Below are positions 9,098 to 17,087 of a stretch of DNA of 64,000 nt, piece after piece. The stretch is from Microbacterium pseudoresistens (GTDB lineage: Bacteria > Actinomycetota > Actinomycetes > Actinomycetales > Microbacteriaceae): NCBI RefSeq assembly GCF_013409745.1, contig NZ_JACCBH010000001.1:1612001-1676000 (forward strand). The letters are read 5' to 3'. Position numbers and translations under genes: made by a program. The notes under the pieces were generated by a model. The model worked only from the letters and a program-made list of their open reading frames with translations, was not told the DNA's origin and ran no database searches. Position 1 is the stretch's first letter. The number at the start of each line of letters is the position of its first letter.

Positions 9098-10056
9098 CGG
9101 GGCGAGCCGTGGAGCGTGGCGAGCATCGCCGTCTGCGGGCGTGCGACGAGCGGCACCCTCGCCACGCGGAGTGCCTGCGCCAGTGGTTCGACGCGCCAGG
9201 CGTCCGACAGGCTCCACCGCGCGAACGGATGGCCATGCCGGCGCAGCCGATCCTCGCGCTGCTTCTCTTCGCGGAATCGGCGGCTGCGCGTGCGTTCGTC
9301 GTCGCCGTACTTCTGCCAGCCGTCGACCTCGGCGATCGCTCTGCAGGAGGGGAAGAAGAAGTCCACCCGATCGCGCGCGTCCTCGTATCGGAACTCTCGC
9401 TGCGAGGCGGGGCTCTCGAAGCCGCACCACTCGATGACGGCTCGGCTCACACTCTCGGCCGGAGACTCAGATGCCGGATCGGCTCGCCGCCACAGCCACG
9501 GCATGCGGCGTCGCCCGCGGGAGCCCGGCTGCGATTCCGACCGGTCGCGGAGGTCGCGGAGCAGGAGAGGGCCGCCCTGGGCCGGCGCGATCGCCGTGTC
9601 GACGAGGGCGAGAGCCTGCGCAGGCGGCAGGAGCCGCGCGAGGTCGACCACGGTGTCGAGCACGGCGGTGACGCGGATGCCCTCGACAGCGACGACCTCG
9701 CGCGGCATCGCGCCGGTGTGCACGGCGACATCGCCCCGCCGGCGCGACGCGGTGCGCACGGGGTCGTACACGTGGATGTCGCGCGGCTCGCCGAACAGCG
9801 GCAGGCCGTGGATCACGGCCGCCGACTCGAGGCAGAGGATCGCGTCGGGATGCGCACGGAGGTATGCGTGCACGCGCAGCGCGTAGCGCATCCATGGCGG
9901 GAGCGAATCGCATGCGCCGCGCGCGGCATAGACGCCTCGGCGCACACGCACCCACTCGGCCGAGGGCACGACGATCCCCAGCATCCGCGCCTCCTCAGTG
10001 GTCATCAGCGGTGCGGGGGAGAGGAGGGATGCGCGGTCGGAGAGGAGGTTCAGCAT
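9076..10056 (-). CDS. AbiEi-antitoxin-like/DUF559 (endonuclease-fold) protein
   Basis: The product has 326 residues from ATG at 10056. The N-terminal half resembles the AbiEi-type regulator found in many actinobacterial proteins of this class (MTTEEARMLG, RRGVYAARG, AAVIHGLP). The C-terminal ~100 residues hold a DUF559/Vsr-like nuclease fold: RVDFFFPSCRAIAEVDG (Asp and the E-x-D pair), then REEKQREDRLRRHGHPFARW. The real activity is unknown, and such proteins are common singletons in Microbacteriaceae. The last residues (HGSPREKPRSA) are encoded by repeat family A, so the 3' end appears captured by the repeat. Confidence 0.75.
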   Translation of the reverse strand: MLNLLSDRASLLSPAPLMTTEEARMLGIVVPSAEWVRVRRGVYAARGACDSLPPWMRYALRVHAYLRAHPDAILCLESAAVIHGLPLFGEPRDIHVYDPVRTASRRRGDVAVHTGAMPREVVAVEGIRVTAVLDTVVDLARLLPPAQALALVDTAIAPAQGGPLLLRDLRDRSESQPGSRGRRRMPWLWRRADPASESPAESVSRAVIEWCGFESPASQREFRYEDARDRVDFFFPSCRAIAEVDGWQKYGDDERTRSRRFREEKQREDRLRRHGHPFARWSLSDAWRVEPLAQALRVARVPLVARPQTAMLATLHGSPREKPRSA

Positions 10057-10148
10057 CCGCCCATCCTGCGCGGCACACCGCCGCGACGCACCGCGCTCTG
10101 CGGACGTCGGGGACAACTCGCCGGGTCGCGCCTCTGGGGAGGAGAAGT

Positions 10149-10213
10149 GAGAAACCCGGCCTTGCATGAGAAACCCTCTCAGAGCGGGTTTCTCATGCAG
10201 AATTGGGTTTCTC
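10149..10213. repeat. Nested palindromic repeat, family A copy 2
   Basis: The outer arms GAGAAACCC (10149-10157) and GGGTTTCTC (10205-10213) flank a perfect 14-bp inner hairpin (10163-10176 with 10186-10199, nine-base loop). It lies in the divergent intergenic region between the DUF559 gene and the DsbA-like gene. Confidence 0.88.
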
Positions 10214-10325
10214 GCTCGTTGTCGCTTCACACGCGCCCCATAGGCGGGTGCGAAAGGATGAGAGCGCGCGGGCCTCCTGCGCCCGCTTCCTTGCACACAG
10301 GATCCCCGGGATCCCGAAAGATCGG

Positions 10326-11021
10326 ATGAGAATGGCCGCTGCCAAGGGCAGGACCAACTGGTTCGCCATCATCGTGTCCGCCGCCGTCGTCGTCGTGCTC
10401 CTCGGGCTCGGCGGCGTTGTGGTCTGGCTCAACAACGCCGCGACCGACCCTGGTCCCGCACCGCAGGCGGGCGTCGTCGACACCGACACCGGGGCGATCA
10501 CGTTCGGCACGGGGGACACGACGATCGAGACCTACGTCGACTTCATGTGTCCCGCGTGCAACGCGTTCGAGCAGACGCACGGCGAAGACCTCTGGAGCCT
10601 CGCCGAGAGCAACAAGATCACGCTCAAGGTGACCCCGGTCGCCGCGCTCGACCGCTTCTCGCAGGGAACGGCCTACTCGACGCGCGCGGGCAATGCGCTG
10701 TACTGCGTTGCTGAGAAGGACGAGAGCGCCATCGTGCCGTTCATCACGGGGCTGTTCGCGCAGCAGCCGGAGGAGAACAGCACCGGCCTCGACGATGCGA
10801 CTCTCATCGAGATCGCCAAGGGCGTGGGCGTCACCGGCATCGACTCGTGCATCACGGATCGGACGTACGGCAAGTTCATGACCAAGACCACGAGCCTGCT
10901 CCCGGCGAGCCCTGCAGATGGGCAGCGCTACACGCCCGCCGTGCTCGTCGACGGCGGGTATGTGGAGAACCCGGTCAACAGCCCGGACTTCGCCAAGCAG
11001 CTCGTCGATCTGGGCAAGTGA
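10326..11021 (+). CDS. Membrane-anchored DsbA-like thioredoxin-fold protein
   Basis: The product has 231 residues. One membrane segment (residues ~13-35) is followed by an extracytoplasmic thioredoxin fold. The motif VDFMCPACNAFEQTHG carries the redox pair C75 and C78 (CPAC), and YTPAVLVDGGYV holds the expected cis-proline. Proteins of this type oxidise or isomerise disulfides in exported proteins. ATG 10326 was preferred because GAAAG lies six bases upstream; an ATG at 10332 is possible. It stands alone between the DUF559 gene and the surface protein gene. Confidence 0.85.
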   Translation: MRMAAAKGRTNWFAIIVSAAVVVVLLGLGGVVVWLNNAATDPGPAPQAGVVDTDTGAITFGTGDTTIETYVDFMCPACNAFEQTHGEDLWSLAESNKITLKVTPVAALDRFSQGTAYSTRAGNALYCVAEKDESAIVPFITGLFAQQPEENSTGLDDATLIEIAKGVGVTGIDSCITDRTYGKFMTKTTSLLPASPADGQRYTPAVLVDGGYVENPVNSPDFAKQLVDLGK

Positions 11022-11088
11022 GCGGACGCCGCTGAGGCGGCTCGTCACAGCTCGTGGGCTGCTTTCAGGATTTGACCCGTGCATCCTC

Positions 11089-11094
11089 TATGAT
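11089..11094 (+). promoter_or_regulatory. Putative -10 box (TATGAT) for the surface protein gene
   Basis: TATGAT is the closest match to the canonical -10 in this region and lies 61 bp before the start at 11155. A small hairpin (11124-11130 with 11135-11141, loop ACTC) lies in the predicted leader, and GGGGAG precedes the start codon. Confidence 0.45.
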
Positions 11095-11154
11095 TGTTTC
11101 TCGACCTAACAAATCAGGGGGATCACGCCGACTCCGGCGTGCAAGGGGAGAATC

Positions 11155-12537
11155 ATGACGAAGACAGCTGTTTCGTCGCGCCCATGGGCGCGACTGGCCG
11201 CGTTGGGGTTGGCGGCCTCGGGCCTCGTGGCATTCGGGGCGTTCGCATCGCCGCAGATCGCCTTCGCCGCCGCAGGCGAGTGCGCCCCCGGTGAGGTGCC
11301 GAGCCCCGACAGCGTCACCAACGTGTTCACCGACAACAACGTGGCGGTGTACGCGGGCGACGACCTGGTCGTCGCGGGCGCGTCCGCCGAGCTCGAGGGT
11401 CTGATCGTCGCCGGAGGCGACGCCTCGTTCGTCATGGACCCGGCGCGCCTGTTCAACATCGGCACGGTTGGCGTCGGCTCCGGCGTGGTGCCCGGCGCGG
11501 GCGAGACCATGCTCGCCGTGGGCGGCGACCTCACGATCGCCGACGGCAACAGCATCGCCGTCGGCGCCGTGGTCGGCGACTTCGCGGGCGGCGGAGACGT
11601 GCAGGTGGGTGGCGTCGCCACCCCGACCTACCCGTCGCCCGCTTACGACCTCAGCGGTGGCGAGCTCGCCGAGGGCCTCGGCGCGGATGCCGTCGCCCCG
11701 TGGGCAGACTTCGGCACGCTGATCTCCGCGGCCTCGATGGAGTACGCCGCCGAGGCGACGACCGGTGCGACCACCGCGGAGTGGGGCCGGATCACGTTCA
11801 CCGGCACCGGAGCCGACCGCGAGGTGTTCACGGTCACCACGGACCAGCTGACGACCAATCCCGAGATCGCCTTCACGGGGATCGCCGCGGATGCCACGAT
11901 CATCGTCAACATCACCGGCGTGACCGCGAACTGGGCGCCCACGTACTTCGAGCTCGACGGCATCCGCGTCGACGTGGTCGGCGCGGGCGTGAACGGCTTC
12001 GGCTACCTCGCCTCGCACACCCTGTGGAACTTCGTCGACGCGACGGATGTGACCGTGGGCGGCTCGTCGCAGGTGCTCGGATCGATCCTCGTCCCGGGCG
12101 TGAACCCGGATGCCTCGGCGCCGACCGTGACCTTCTCCGCCAGCACGAACGGCCGGATGTACACCAACGGCACGATCCGCATGGAGGGCACGGGGAACGA
12201 GCACCACAACTATCCGTTCGTGGACGATGTCTTCAGCTGCTCGGTCGTGCCTTCGACACCGGACCAGCCGGACAACCCCGACCAGCCGGACAACCCGGAC
12301 CAGCCGGACAACCCCGACCAGCCGGACAACCCCGACCAGCCGAGCCAGCCGGACCAGCCGAGCCAGCCCGACCAGCCGAGCCAGCCTGACCAGGGCGACA
12401 AGCCCGGCGACGGCACCCTGGCCGTGACCGGTGCCGAGTTCTCGCCGTGGCCCGCCCTCGGCGGTGCGGCCGCGCTGCTCGGCGGGGCCGCGCTCCTGCT
12501 CGGCGCGCGCCTGCGCGGACGTCGCGCCACGCGCTGA
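11155..12537 (+). CDS. Cell-wall-anchored choice-of-anchor A family surface protein
   Basis: The product has 460 residues. A signal peptide (residues 1 to ~40, ending PQIAFAAA) precedes a beta-rich 'choice-of-anchor A' domain (NVAVYAGDDLVVAG, GSSQVLGSILVPG, MEGTGNEHHNYPF). A hydrophilic stalk of DQPDNP and DQPSQP repeats follows, then a sorting signal: LAVTG, a hydrophobic stretch and the basic end GRRATR. LAXTG is the motif known for class E sortases of GC-rich actinobacteria. The protein is therefore probably linked covalently to the wall. The function of the exposed domain is unknown; adhesion is a guess. Confidence 0.82.
   Translation: MTKTAVSSRPWARLAALGLAASGLVAFGAFASPQIAFAAAGECAPGEVPSPDSVTNVFTDNNVAVYAGDDLVVAGASAELEGLIVAGGDASFVMDPARLFNIGTVGVGSGVVPGAGETMLAVGGDLTIADGNSIAVGAVVGDFAGGGDVQVGGVATPTYPSPAYDLSGGELAEGLGADAVAPWADFGTLISAASMEYAAEATTGATTAEWGRITFTGTGADREVFTVTTDQLTTNPEIAFTGIAADATIIVNITGVTANWAPTYFELDGIRVDVVGAGVNGFGYLASHTLWNFVDATDVTVGGSSQVLGSILVPGVNPDASAPTVTFSASTNGRMYTNGTIRMEGTGNEHHNYPFVDDVFSCSVVPSTPDQPDNPDQPDNPDQPDNPDQPDNPDQPSQPDQPSQPDQPSQPDQGDKPGDGTLAVTGAEFSPWPALGGAAALLGGAALLLGARLRGRRATR
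12262..12393. repeat. 18-bp tandem repeat coding for the DQPDNP/DQPSQP stalk
   Basis: Seven 18-bp units are present, four coding DQPDNP and three coding DQPSQP, plus a partial unit. The near-identity of the units suggests that copy number can change by slippage or recombination, altering the length of the wall-spanning stalk. Confidence 0.9.
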
Positions 12538-12540
12538 ACG

Positions 12541-12584
12541 ATCCGACGGCGGAGCCCGGCTTGCCCGCAGCTCCGCCGTCGGAT
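12541..12584 (+). terminator. Hairpin terminator after the surface protein gene
   Basis: A perfect 15-bp stem (12541-12555 with 12570-12584) has a 14-base loop, starts three bases after the stop codon and has no T-tract. TAACAT (12584-12589), directly after it, could be part of the infA promoter. Confidence 0.75.
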
Positions 12585-12696
12585 AACATAGATCGTTGGT
12601 GCCTGGCGCCTTATCTCGGCGTGTCCGGATAAGCGCGGCACCGACATCCCATCACCCACCGCAGATCGACCGGTCTGCACAAGCGTCAGCGAGGCT

Positions 12697-12918
12697 ATGG
12701 CTAAGAAAGACGGTGTCATCGAGATCGAAGGCGTGATTTCCGAGGCGCTGCCCAACGCGATGTTCCGCGTCGAGCTCACCAACGGACACAAGGTTCTCGC
12801 CACGATCTCCGGAAAGATGCGGCAGAACTACATCCGCATCATCCCCGAGGACCGCGTGGTCGTGGAGCTCTCGCCCTACGACCTCACCCGTGGTCGCATC
12901 GTCTACCGCTACCGCTAG
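12697..12918 (+). CDS. infA: Translation initiation factor IF-1
   Basis: The product has 73 residues, the exact IF-1 length: [20 protein letters not shown], then [30 protein letters not shown]. It is an S1-type OB fold that binds the ribosomal A site during initiation. The leader between 12585 and 12696 probably carries its promoter. rpmJ follows 74 bp later, the conserved infA-rpmJ-rpsM order. Confidence 0.98.
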   Translation: MAKKDGVIEIEGVISEALPNAMFRVELTNGHKVLATISGKMRQNYIRIIPEDRVVVELSPYDLTRGRIVYRYR

Positions 12919-12992
12919 ACCGGTCGAGAAGTAACGGCTGTCGCCTGCCCCAGGGGCGTGCGACAGCACGAAGACAGCGAACAGGAAACAAC

Positions 12993-13109
12993 ATGAAGGT
13001 TCAGCCGAGCGTCAAGCCGATCTGCGATCACTGCAAGGTGATCCGCCGTCACGGCCGCGTCATGGTGATCTGCAAGAGCAACCCCAGGCACAAACAGCGC
13101 CAGGGCTGA
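12993..13109 (+). CDS. rpmJ: 50S ribosomal protein L36 (zinc-binding form)
   Basis: The product has 38 residues: [20 protein letters not shown], ending NPRHKQRQG. Cys11, Cys14, Cys27 and His33 form the zinc site of the C+ variant. The purine-rich GGAAACAAC is upstream. L36 binds 23S rRNA near the peptidyl transferase centre. The gene has normal length and position. Confidence 0.97.
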   Translation: MKVQPSVKPICDHCKVIRRHGRVMVICKSNPRHKQRQG

Positions 13110-13146
13110 CTCGACCGCAGGAACAGCACAACTCAATACAAAGTCC

Positions 13147-13211
13147 AGCAGGATCGAGAACCCGCGTGCGGGGGACACCTCGGGAAAGGGGCCCGAGTCC
13201 CAGATCCTGCT
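13147..13211 (+). ncRNA. Possible multi-branched RNA leader before rpsM
   Basis: In the 134-bp rpmJ-rpsM gap, a 9-bp outer stem (13147-13155 with 13203-13211) can enclose two smaller hairpins (CCCG/CGGG within 13161-13172, and CTCGGG at 13179-13184 with CCCGAG at 13192-13197). This three-way-junction shape 33 bases before the rpsM start is suggestive of an r-protein autoregulatory leader. It was drawn by eye and no known family was matched. Confidence 0.4.
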
Positions 13212-13243
13212 CCACACCTCTTACTCATTCCAGGAGAATCCGC

Positions 13244-13618
13244 ATGGCACGTCTTGCCGGCGTCGACATCCCGCGCGACAAGCGCGTGGTGATCGCACTC
13301 ACGTACATCTACGGCATCGGCCGTACCCGTTCGGTCGAGATCCTCAAGGCCACCGAGATCGACGAGTCGATCCGCGTCAAGGACCTGACCGACGACCAGC
13401 TCATCGCCCTGCGCGACCACATCGAGGGCACCTACAAGGTGGAGGGTGACCTTCGCCGCGAGGTCGCCGCCGACATCCGTCGCAAGGTCGAGATCGGCTC
13501 CTACGAGGGCCTTCGTCACCGCCGTGGCCTGCCGGTCCGCGGTCAGCGCACCAAGACCAACGCCCGTACCCGCAAGGGCCCGAAGCGCACCGTCGCCGGT
13601 AAGAAGAAGGCCCGCTAA
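13244..13618 (+). CDS. rpsM: 30S ribosomal protein S13
   Basis: The product has 124 residues and starts [20 protein letters not shown], with a helix-two-turn-helix core ([14 protein letters not shown]) and the C-terminal [23 protein letters not shown] tail. S13 contacts the P-site tRNA and the intersubunit bridge. CAGGAGAA lies five bases before the chosen ATG; an in-frame extension further upstream lacks a ribosome-binding site. Confidence 0.98.
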   Translation: MARLAGVDIPRDKRVVIALTYIYGIGRTRSVEILKATEIDESIRVKDLTDDQLIALRDHIEGTYKVEGDLRREVAADIRRKVEIGSYEGLRHRRGLPVRGQRTKTNARTRKGPKRTVAGKKKAR

Positions 13619-13645
13619 GCGGCCAGGGATTAGGAGAAGACTTTC

Positions 13646-14044
13646 ATGGCTGCACCCAAGGCCGCCGCGCGCAAGCCGCGCCGCAAGGAGAAGAAGAACA
13701 TCGCGCTGGGCCACGCCCACATCAAGTCGACGTTCAACAACACGATCGTTTCCATCACCGACCCGTCCGGCGCCGTCATCAGCTGGGCCTCGTCGGGTGG
13801 CGTGGGCTTCAAGGGCTCGCGCAAGTCGACGCCGTACGCCGCCGGCATGGCCGCGGAGTCTGCCGCCCGCCAGGCGCAGGAGCACGGCGTGAAGAAGGTC
13901 GACGTCTTCGTGAAGGGCCCGGGTTCGGGTCGCGAGACGGCGATCCGCTCGCTGACCGCCGCCGGCCTCGAGGTCGGATCGATCCAGGATGTGACGCCGC
14001 AGGCCCACAACGGCTGCCGTCCTCCGAAGCGCCGCCGCGTCTGA
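13646..14044 (+). CDS. rpsK: 30S ribosomal protein S11
   Basis: The product has 132 residues: basic N-terminus, then [31 protein letters not shown] and the C-terminal [19 protein letters not shown]11 lies at the mRNA exit platform. rpsD, which often follows in other bacteria, is absent here; rpoA comes next after 145 bp. Confidence 0.98.
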   Translation: MAAPKAAARKPRRKEKKNIALGHAHIKSTFNNTIVSITDPSGAVISWASSGGVGFKGSRKSTPYAAGMAAESAARQAQEHGVKKVDVFVKGPGSGRETAIRSLTAAGLEVGSIQDVTPQAHNGCRPPKRRRV

Positions 14045-14113
14045 TCGCTTCGCCGCTCGGACCAGCACTGCGGGTCTGAGACCTGCTCGCGGTCCGAGCG
14101 GCGTGCGGCGATC
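14043..14113 (+). terminator. Long hairpin between rpsK and rpoA
   Basis: A 12-bp perfect stem (14052-14063 with 14091-14102) is extended by an outer GATCGC/GCGATC pair (14043-14048 with 14108-14113) and contains a small inner hairpin with GGTCT/AGACC. It starts at the rpsK stop. It may attenuate transcription into rpoA or stabilise the rpsK mRNA end. Confidence 0.55.
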
Positions 14114-14189
14114 CTCTCGCCTTCTCACAACTCAACAACCTCACCCACCACGTGTCATATAGCGGGCACGTGATCGAAAGGAACAGACA

Positions 14190-15179
14190 GTGCTCATCGC
14201 ACAGCGTCCCACTCTCACCGAGGAAAAGATCTCCGAATTCCGCAGCCGCTTCGTGGTCGAGCCGCTCGAGCCCGGCTTCGGATACACCATCGGCAACGCG
14301 CTTCGTCGCAGCCTCCTCTCCTCGATCCCCGGCGCTGCGGTCACGAGCGTCCGCATTGACGGCGTGCTGCACGAGTTCAGCACCATTCCGGGCGTGAAGG
14401 AGGATGTCACCGAGATCATCCTCAACATCAAGCAGCTCGTCGTCTCGTCGGAGCGCGACGAGCCGATCACCGCGTACCTGCGCAAGACGGGTGCCGGTCA
14501 GGTCACGGCCGCCGACATCTCGGCTCCCGCCGGTGTCGAGGTGCACAACCCCGAGCTGGTCATCGCGACCCTCAACGACACCGCCAAGTTCGAGCTCGAG
14601 CTGACGATCGAGCGCGGCCGCGGCTACGTCTCGGCCGCACAGAACCGCAACGAGTACGCCGAGGCCGGGCAGGTTCCCGTCGACTCGATCTACTCGCCGG
14701 TGCTCAAGGTCAGCTACCGCGTCGAGGCGACTCGTGCCGGTGAGCGCACCGACTTCGACAAGCTCGTGCTGGATGTGGAGACCAAGCCGTCGATCGCCCC
14801 GCGCGACGCCGTGGCGTCGGCCGGTCGCACGCTGGTGGAGCTGTTCGGTCTCGCCCGCGAGCTGAACGAAGAGGCCGAGGGCATCGAGATCGGTCCGGCT
14901 CCGGTCGAGGCCGTGCTCTCCAACGAGCTGTCGATGCCGATCGAGGACCTCGATCTGTCGGTCCGCTCGTACAACTGCCTCAAGCGCGAAGGCATCAACA
15001 CGGTGTCCGAGCTCGTCGCCCTCTCGGAGACGCAGCTCATGAACATCCGCAATTTCGGACAGAAGTCGGTGGACGAGGTGCGCGACAAGCTCATCTCGCT
15101 CGGCCTGTCGCTGAAGGACTCGGTGCCCGGTTTCGACGGCGCCCACTTCTACAGCGGCTCCGAAGACGAGTCCTTCTGA
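14190..15179 (+). CDS. rpoA: DNA-directed RNA polymerase subunit alpha
   Basis: The product has 329 residues with a GTG start and AAAGGAAC upstream. The alpha N-terminal dimerisation domain ([41 protein letters not shown]) is followed by a linker and the C-terminal domain ([20 protein letters not shown] style helix-hairpin, with [19 protein letters not shown]). It scaffolds RNA polymerase assembly and binds UP elements and activators. Confidence 0.98.
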   Translation: MLIAQRPTLTEEKISEFRSRFVVEPLEPGFGYTIGNALRRSLLSSIPGAAVTSVRIDGVLHEFSTIPGVKEDVTEIILNIKQLVVSSERDEPITAYLRKTGAGQVTAADISAPAGVEVHNPELVIATLNDTAKFELELTIERGRGYVSAAQNRNEYAEAGQVPVDSIYSPVLKVSYRVEATRAGERTDFDKLVLDVETKPSIAPRDAVASAGRTLVELFGLARELNEEAEGIEIGPAPVEAVLSNELSMPIEDLDLSVRSYNCLKREGINTVSELVALSETQLMNIRNFGQKSVDEVRDKLISLGLSLKDSVPGFDGAHFYSGSEDESF

Positions 15180-15209
15180 AACCCTTCCTTCCGATCCAGG
15201 AGATAGACA

Positions 15210-15905
15210 ATGCCCAAGCCCACTAAGGGTCCGCGCCTCGGAGGAGGCCCCGCCCACGAGCGTCTGCTGCTCGCGAACCTCGCTGCCGCGCTGTTCACCC
15301 ACAAGTCGATCAAGACGACCGAGACCAAGGCCAAGCGTCTTCGTCCGCTCGCCGAGCGCCTGGTGACCTTCGCCAAGCGCGGCGACCTGCACGCGCGTCG
15401 TCGCGTGCTGTCGATCCTGCGCGACAAGGACGCCACGCACGTGCTGTTCGCCGAGATCGCGCCGCTGGTCGCCGAGCGTGAGGGCGGCTACACCCGCATC
15501 ACGAAGGTCGGTAACCGCAAGGGCGACAACGCGCCCATGGCCGTGATCGAGCTCGTGCTCGAGCCCGTCGCCTCCAAGGCGAAGAAGTCGAGCGCGAAGG
15601 CCGACAAGCCCGCGAAGGCCGACAAGCCCGCGAAGGCGGAGAAGGCCGACGAGGCCGCCGCCACCGAGGTCGCGGCTCCCGTGGCGTTCGCCGCCGGTGA
15701 CTTCGGCGACGACTCGGCTGCTCCTCTCGAGGACGGTTCGGCGCCGGAGGGCTTCGACATCAAGGGCAACAAGGACTCGATGCTCTACCACCGTCCCGAC
15801 GGCCAGTGGTACGACGCAACGGTCGCCGAGGTGTGGTTCCGCACGGCCGAGGCCGCCGAGGCCGCAGGCTTCACGGAGGCCGGCAAGGGCGACTCCGCCG
15901 AGTAA
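15210..15905 (+). CDS. rplQ: 50S ribosomal protein L17 with C-terminal extra module
   Basis: The product has 231 residues. Residues 1-118 are the L17 core ([40 protein letters not shown]). Residues ~121-180 are a Lys/Ala then acidic linker with [16 protein letters not shown] repeats. Residues ~181-222 form a compact module with [18 protein letters not shown] and [20 protein letters not shown]. This resembles, from memory, the small module sometimes called a 'sunset' domain; its role is unknown. E. coli L17 is ~127 residues. A strong terminator follows. Confidence 0.95.
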   Translation: MPKPTKGPRLGGGPAHERLLLANLAAALFTHKSIKTTETKAKRLRPLAERLVTFAKRGDLHARRRVLSILRDKDATHVLFAEIAPLVAEREGGYTRITKVGNRKGDNAPMAVIELVLEPVASKAKKSSAKADKPAKADKPAKAEKADEAAATEVAAPVAFAAGDFGDDSAAPLEDGSAPEGFDIKGNKDSMLYHRPDGQWYDATVAEVWFRTAEAAEAAGFTEAGKGDSAE

Positions 15906-15913
15906 TCGCGTCT

Positions 15914-15958
15914 CACGCCGAAGCCCGCCGCTCCCTCGGGGCGGCGGGCTTCGGCGTG
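15914..15958 (+). terminator. Terminator of the rpoA-rplQ operon
   Basis: A perfect 18-bp GC-rich stem (15914-15931 with 15941-15958) has a nine-base loop and starts nine bases after the rplQ stop. There is no T-tract. Confidence 0.85.
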
Positions 15959-15994
15959 CCCGGGGCCGTCCGCCTCCGGGACCACCCCGAGGGT

Positions 15995-16122
15995 TCAGGT
16001 GCCCGCTTCGCCCGCTCAGGGCCTCCGGAGGGCGATCGGAGGCACCTGAGTGCGGAACGCATCCGTCGGGGGCCCCTGTTTGCCCCGGATGGGCATAGGC
16101 GAGGGCATTCCCGGGCACCTGA
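15995..16122. repeat. Inverted/direct repeats of TCAGGTGCC upstream of truA
   Basis: TCAGGTGCC (15995-16003) and its complement GGCACCTGA (16041-16049 and again 16114-16122) occur within 130 bp of otherwise non-coding sequence. The first two could form a hairpin. I see no gene between the rplQ terminator and truA. Confidence 0.6.
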
Positions 16123-16159
16123 GCACGAGGCGGCGTGCAGTGCGCCGCGTGGGCAGGAA

Positions 16160-16165
16160 TACCCT
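16160..16165 (+). promoter_or_regulatory. Putative -10 box (TACCCT), leaderless truA
   Basis: TANNNT ends six bases before the GTG of truA, which puts the transcription start at or next to the start codon. A GGAGG sits only one base before the GTG, too close to act as a normal ribosome-binding site. Confidence 0.5.
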
Positions 16166-16171
16166 GGAGGC

Positions 16172-17023
16172 GTGCGCATCCGACTCGATATCGCCTACGA
16201 CGGCACGGGCTTCCGCGGCTGGGCGCGCCAGCCCGGGCTGCGCACCGTGCAGGGCACGCTCGAGGGCGCGCTGGAGCGCATCGTCGGATCCGCGGTGCAG
16301 CTCGTCGTCGCCGGGCGCACGGATGCCGGGGTGCACGCCGCGGGGCAGGTGGCACACGTCGACCTCGATGAGGCGCAGTGGGCCCGGGTGGAGTCGCGCC
16401 ACGGCCGTGCGGCGCACGATCCGGCGGGGTCGCTGGCCGGGCGGATGCGCGGGGTGCTCGGCGCGTATCCGGATGTGACGGTGCGTCAGTCGATGATCGC
16501 GCCGGAGGGCTTCGACGCCCGTTTCTCGGCGGTCTGGCGTCGTTACCGCTACCGTCTCGCCGACGAGCAGTCGGGCTACGACCCGCTCGTCCGGCATGAC
16601 ACCACGAGCATCCGCGCATCCCTCGATGTCGACGCGATGGATGCCGCCGCGCAGACGCTCATCGGCCTGTGGGATTTCGCGGCGTACTGCAAGGCGCGCG
16701 ACGACGCGACGACGATTCGCACCCTGCTCGAGTACCGCTGGCGCCGCGATGAGGCGGGCGTGCTCGTGGCCGAGGTGAAGGCCGACGCCTTCTGTCACAG
16801 CATGGTGCGCGCGCTCGTCGGTGCTTGCGCGGCCGTGGGGGAGGGGCGGCTCGATGTCGGCGACCTCGCGGTGATCCGCGACGGGCTCACCCGCACGAGC
16901 GAGTTCAAGGTGCTCGCCGCGCGCGGGCTGTCGCTGCTCGAGGTCGGCTATCCGGCCGATGAGCTGCTGGCCGCCCGTGCCGAGCAGACGAGGGCGCGGC
17001 GCGAGCATCCGGGAGACGCCTGA
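16172..17023 (+). CDS. truA: tRNA pseudouridine(38-40) synthase TruA
   Basis: The product has 283 residues from GTG 16172 and starts with RIRLDIAYDGTGFRGWARQP. The catalytic Asp51 lies in the motif VAGRTDAGVHAAGQVAHVD. The RYRLADEQSGYDPL and FCHSMVRALVGACAAVGEGR regions are conserved. The enzyme converts U38-U40 in tRNA anticodon arms to pseudouridine. No alternative upstream start exists in this frame, which supports a leaderless start. It follows rplQ, the usual actinobacterial order. Confidence 0.95.
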   Translation: MRIRLDIAYDGTGFRGWARQPGLRTVQGTLEGALERIVGSAVQLVVAGRTDAGVHAAGQVAHVDLDEAQWARVESRHGRAAHDPAGSLAGRMRGVLGAYPDVTVRQSMIAPEGFDARFSAVWRRYRYRLADEQSGYDPLVRHDTTSIRASLDVDAMDAAAQTLIGLWDFAAYCKARDDATTIRTLLEYRWRRDEAGVLVAEVKADAFCHSMVRALVGACAAVGEGRLDVGDLAVIRDGLTRTSEFKVLAARGLSLLEVGYPADELLAARAEQTRARREHPGDA

Positions 17024-17073
17024 CTCATCCTCAGACGTTTGCCGTATTCCGGGATCCGCAAAGCCGACGCGAG

Positions 17074-17079
17074 TAGCGT
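17074..17079 (+). promoter_or_regulatory. Putative -10 box (TAGCGT), leaderless gene 17088
   Basis: TANNNT ends eight bases before the ATG of the endonuclease/exonuclease/phosphatase gene, and no ribosome-binding site is visible. Confidence 0.4.
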
Positions 17080-17087
17080 GGGATGCG

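Noticed and set aside
10203..10325. Upstream extension of the DsbA-like gene
   Set aside because: The extended frame runs through the edge of repeat A2 and lacks a ribosome-binding site; the membrane anchor begins right after ATG 10326.
12262..12393. Regular repeats considered as a CRISPR array
   Set aside because: Units are contiguous 18-bp codon-aligned repeats without spacers and encode a protein stalk.
13809..16619. A 936-codon open frame on the minus strand
   Set aside because: It lies antisense to rpsK, rpoA, rplQ and truA, all certain genes. Long antisense frames are expected at this GC content.
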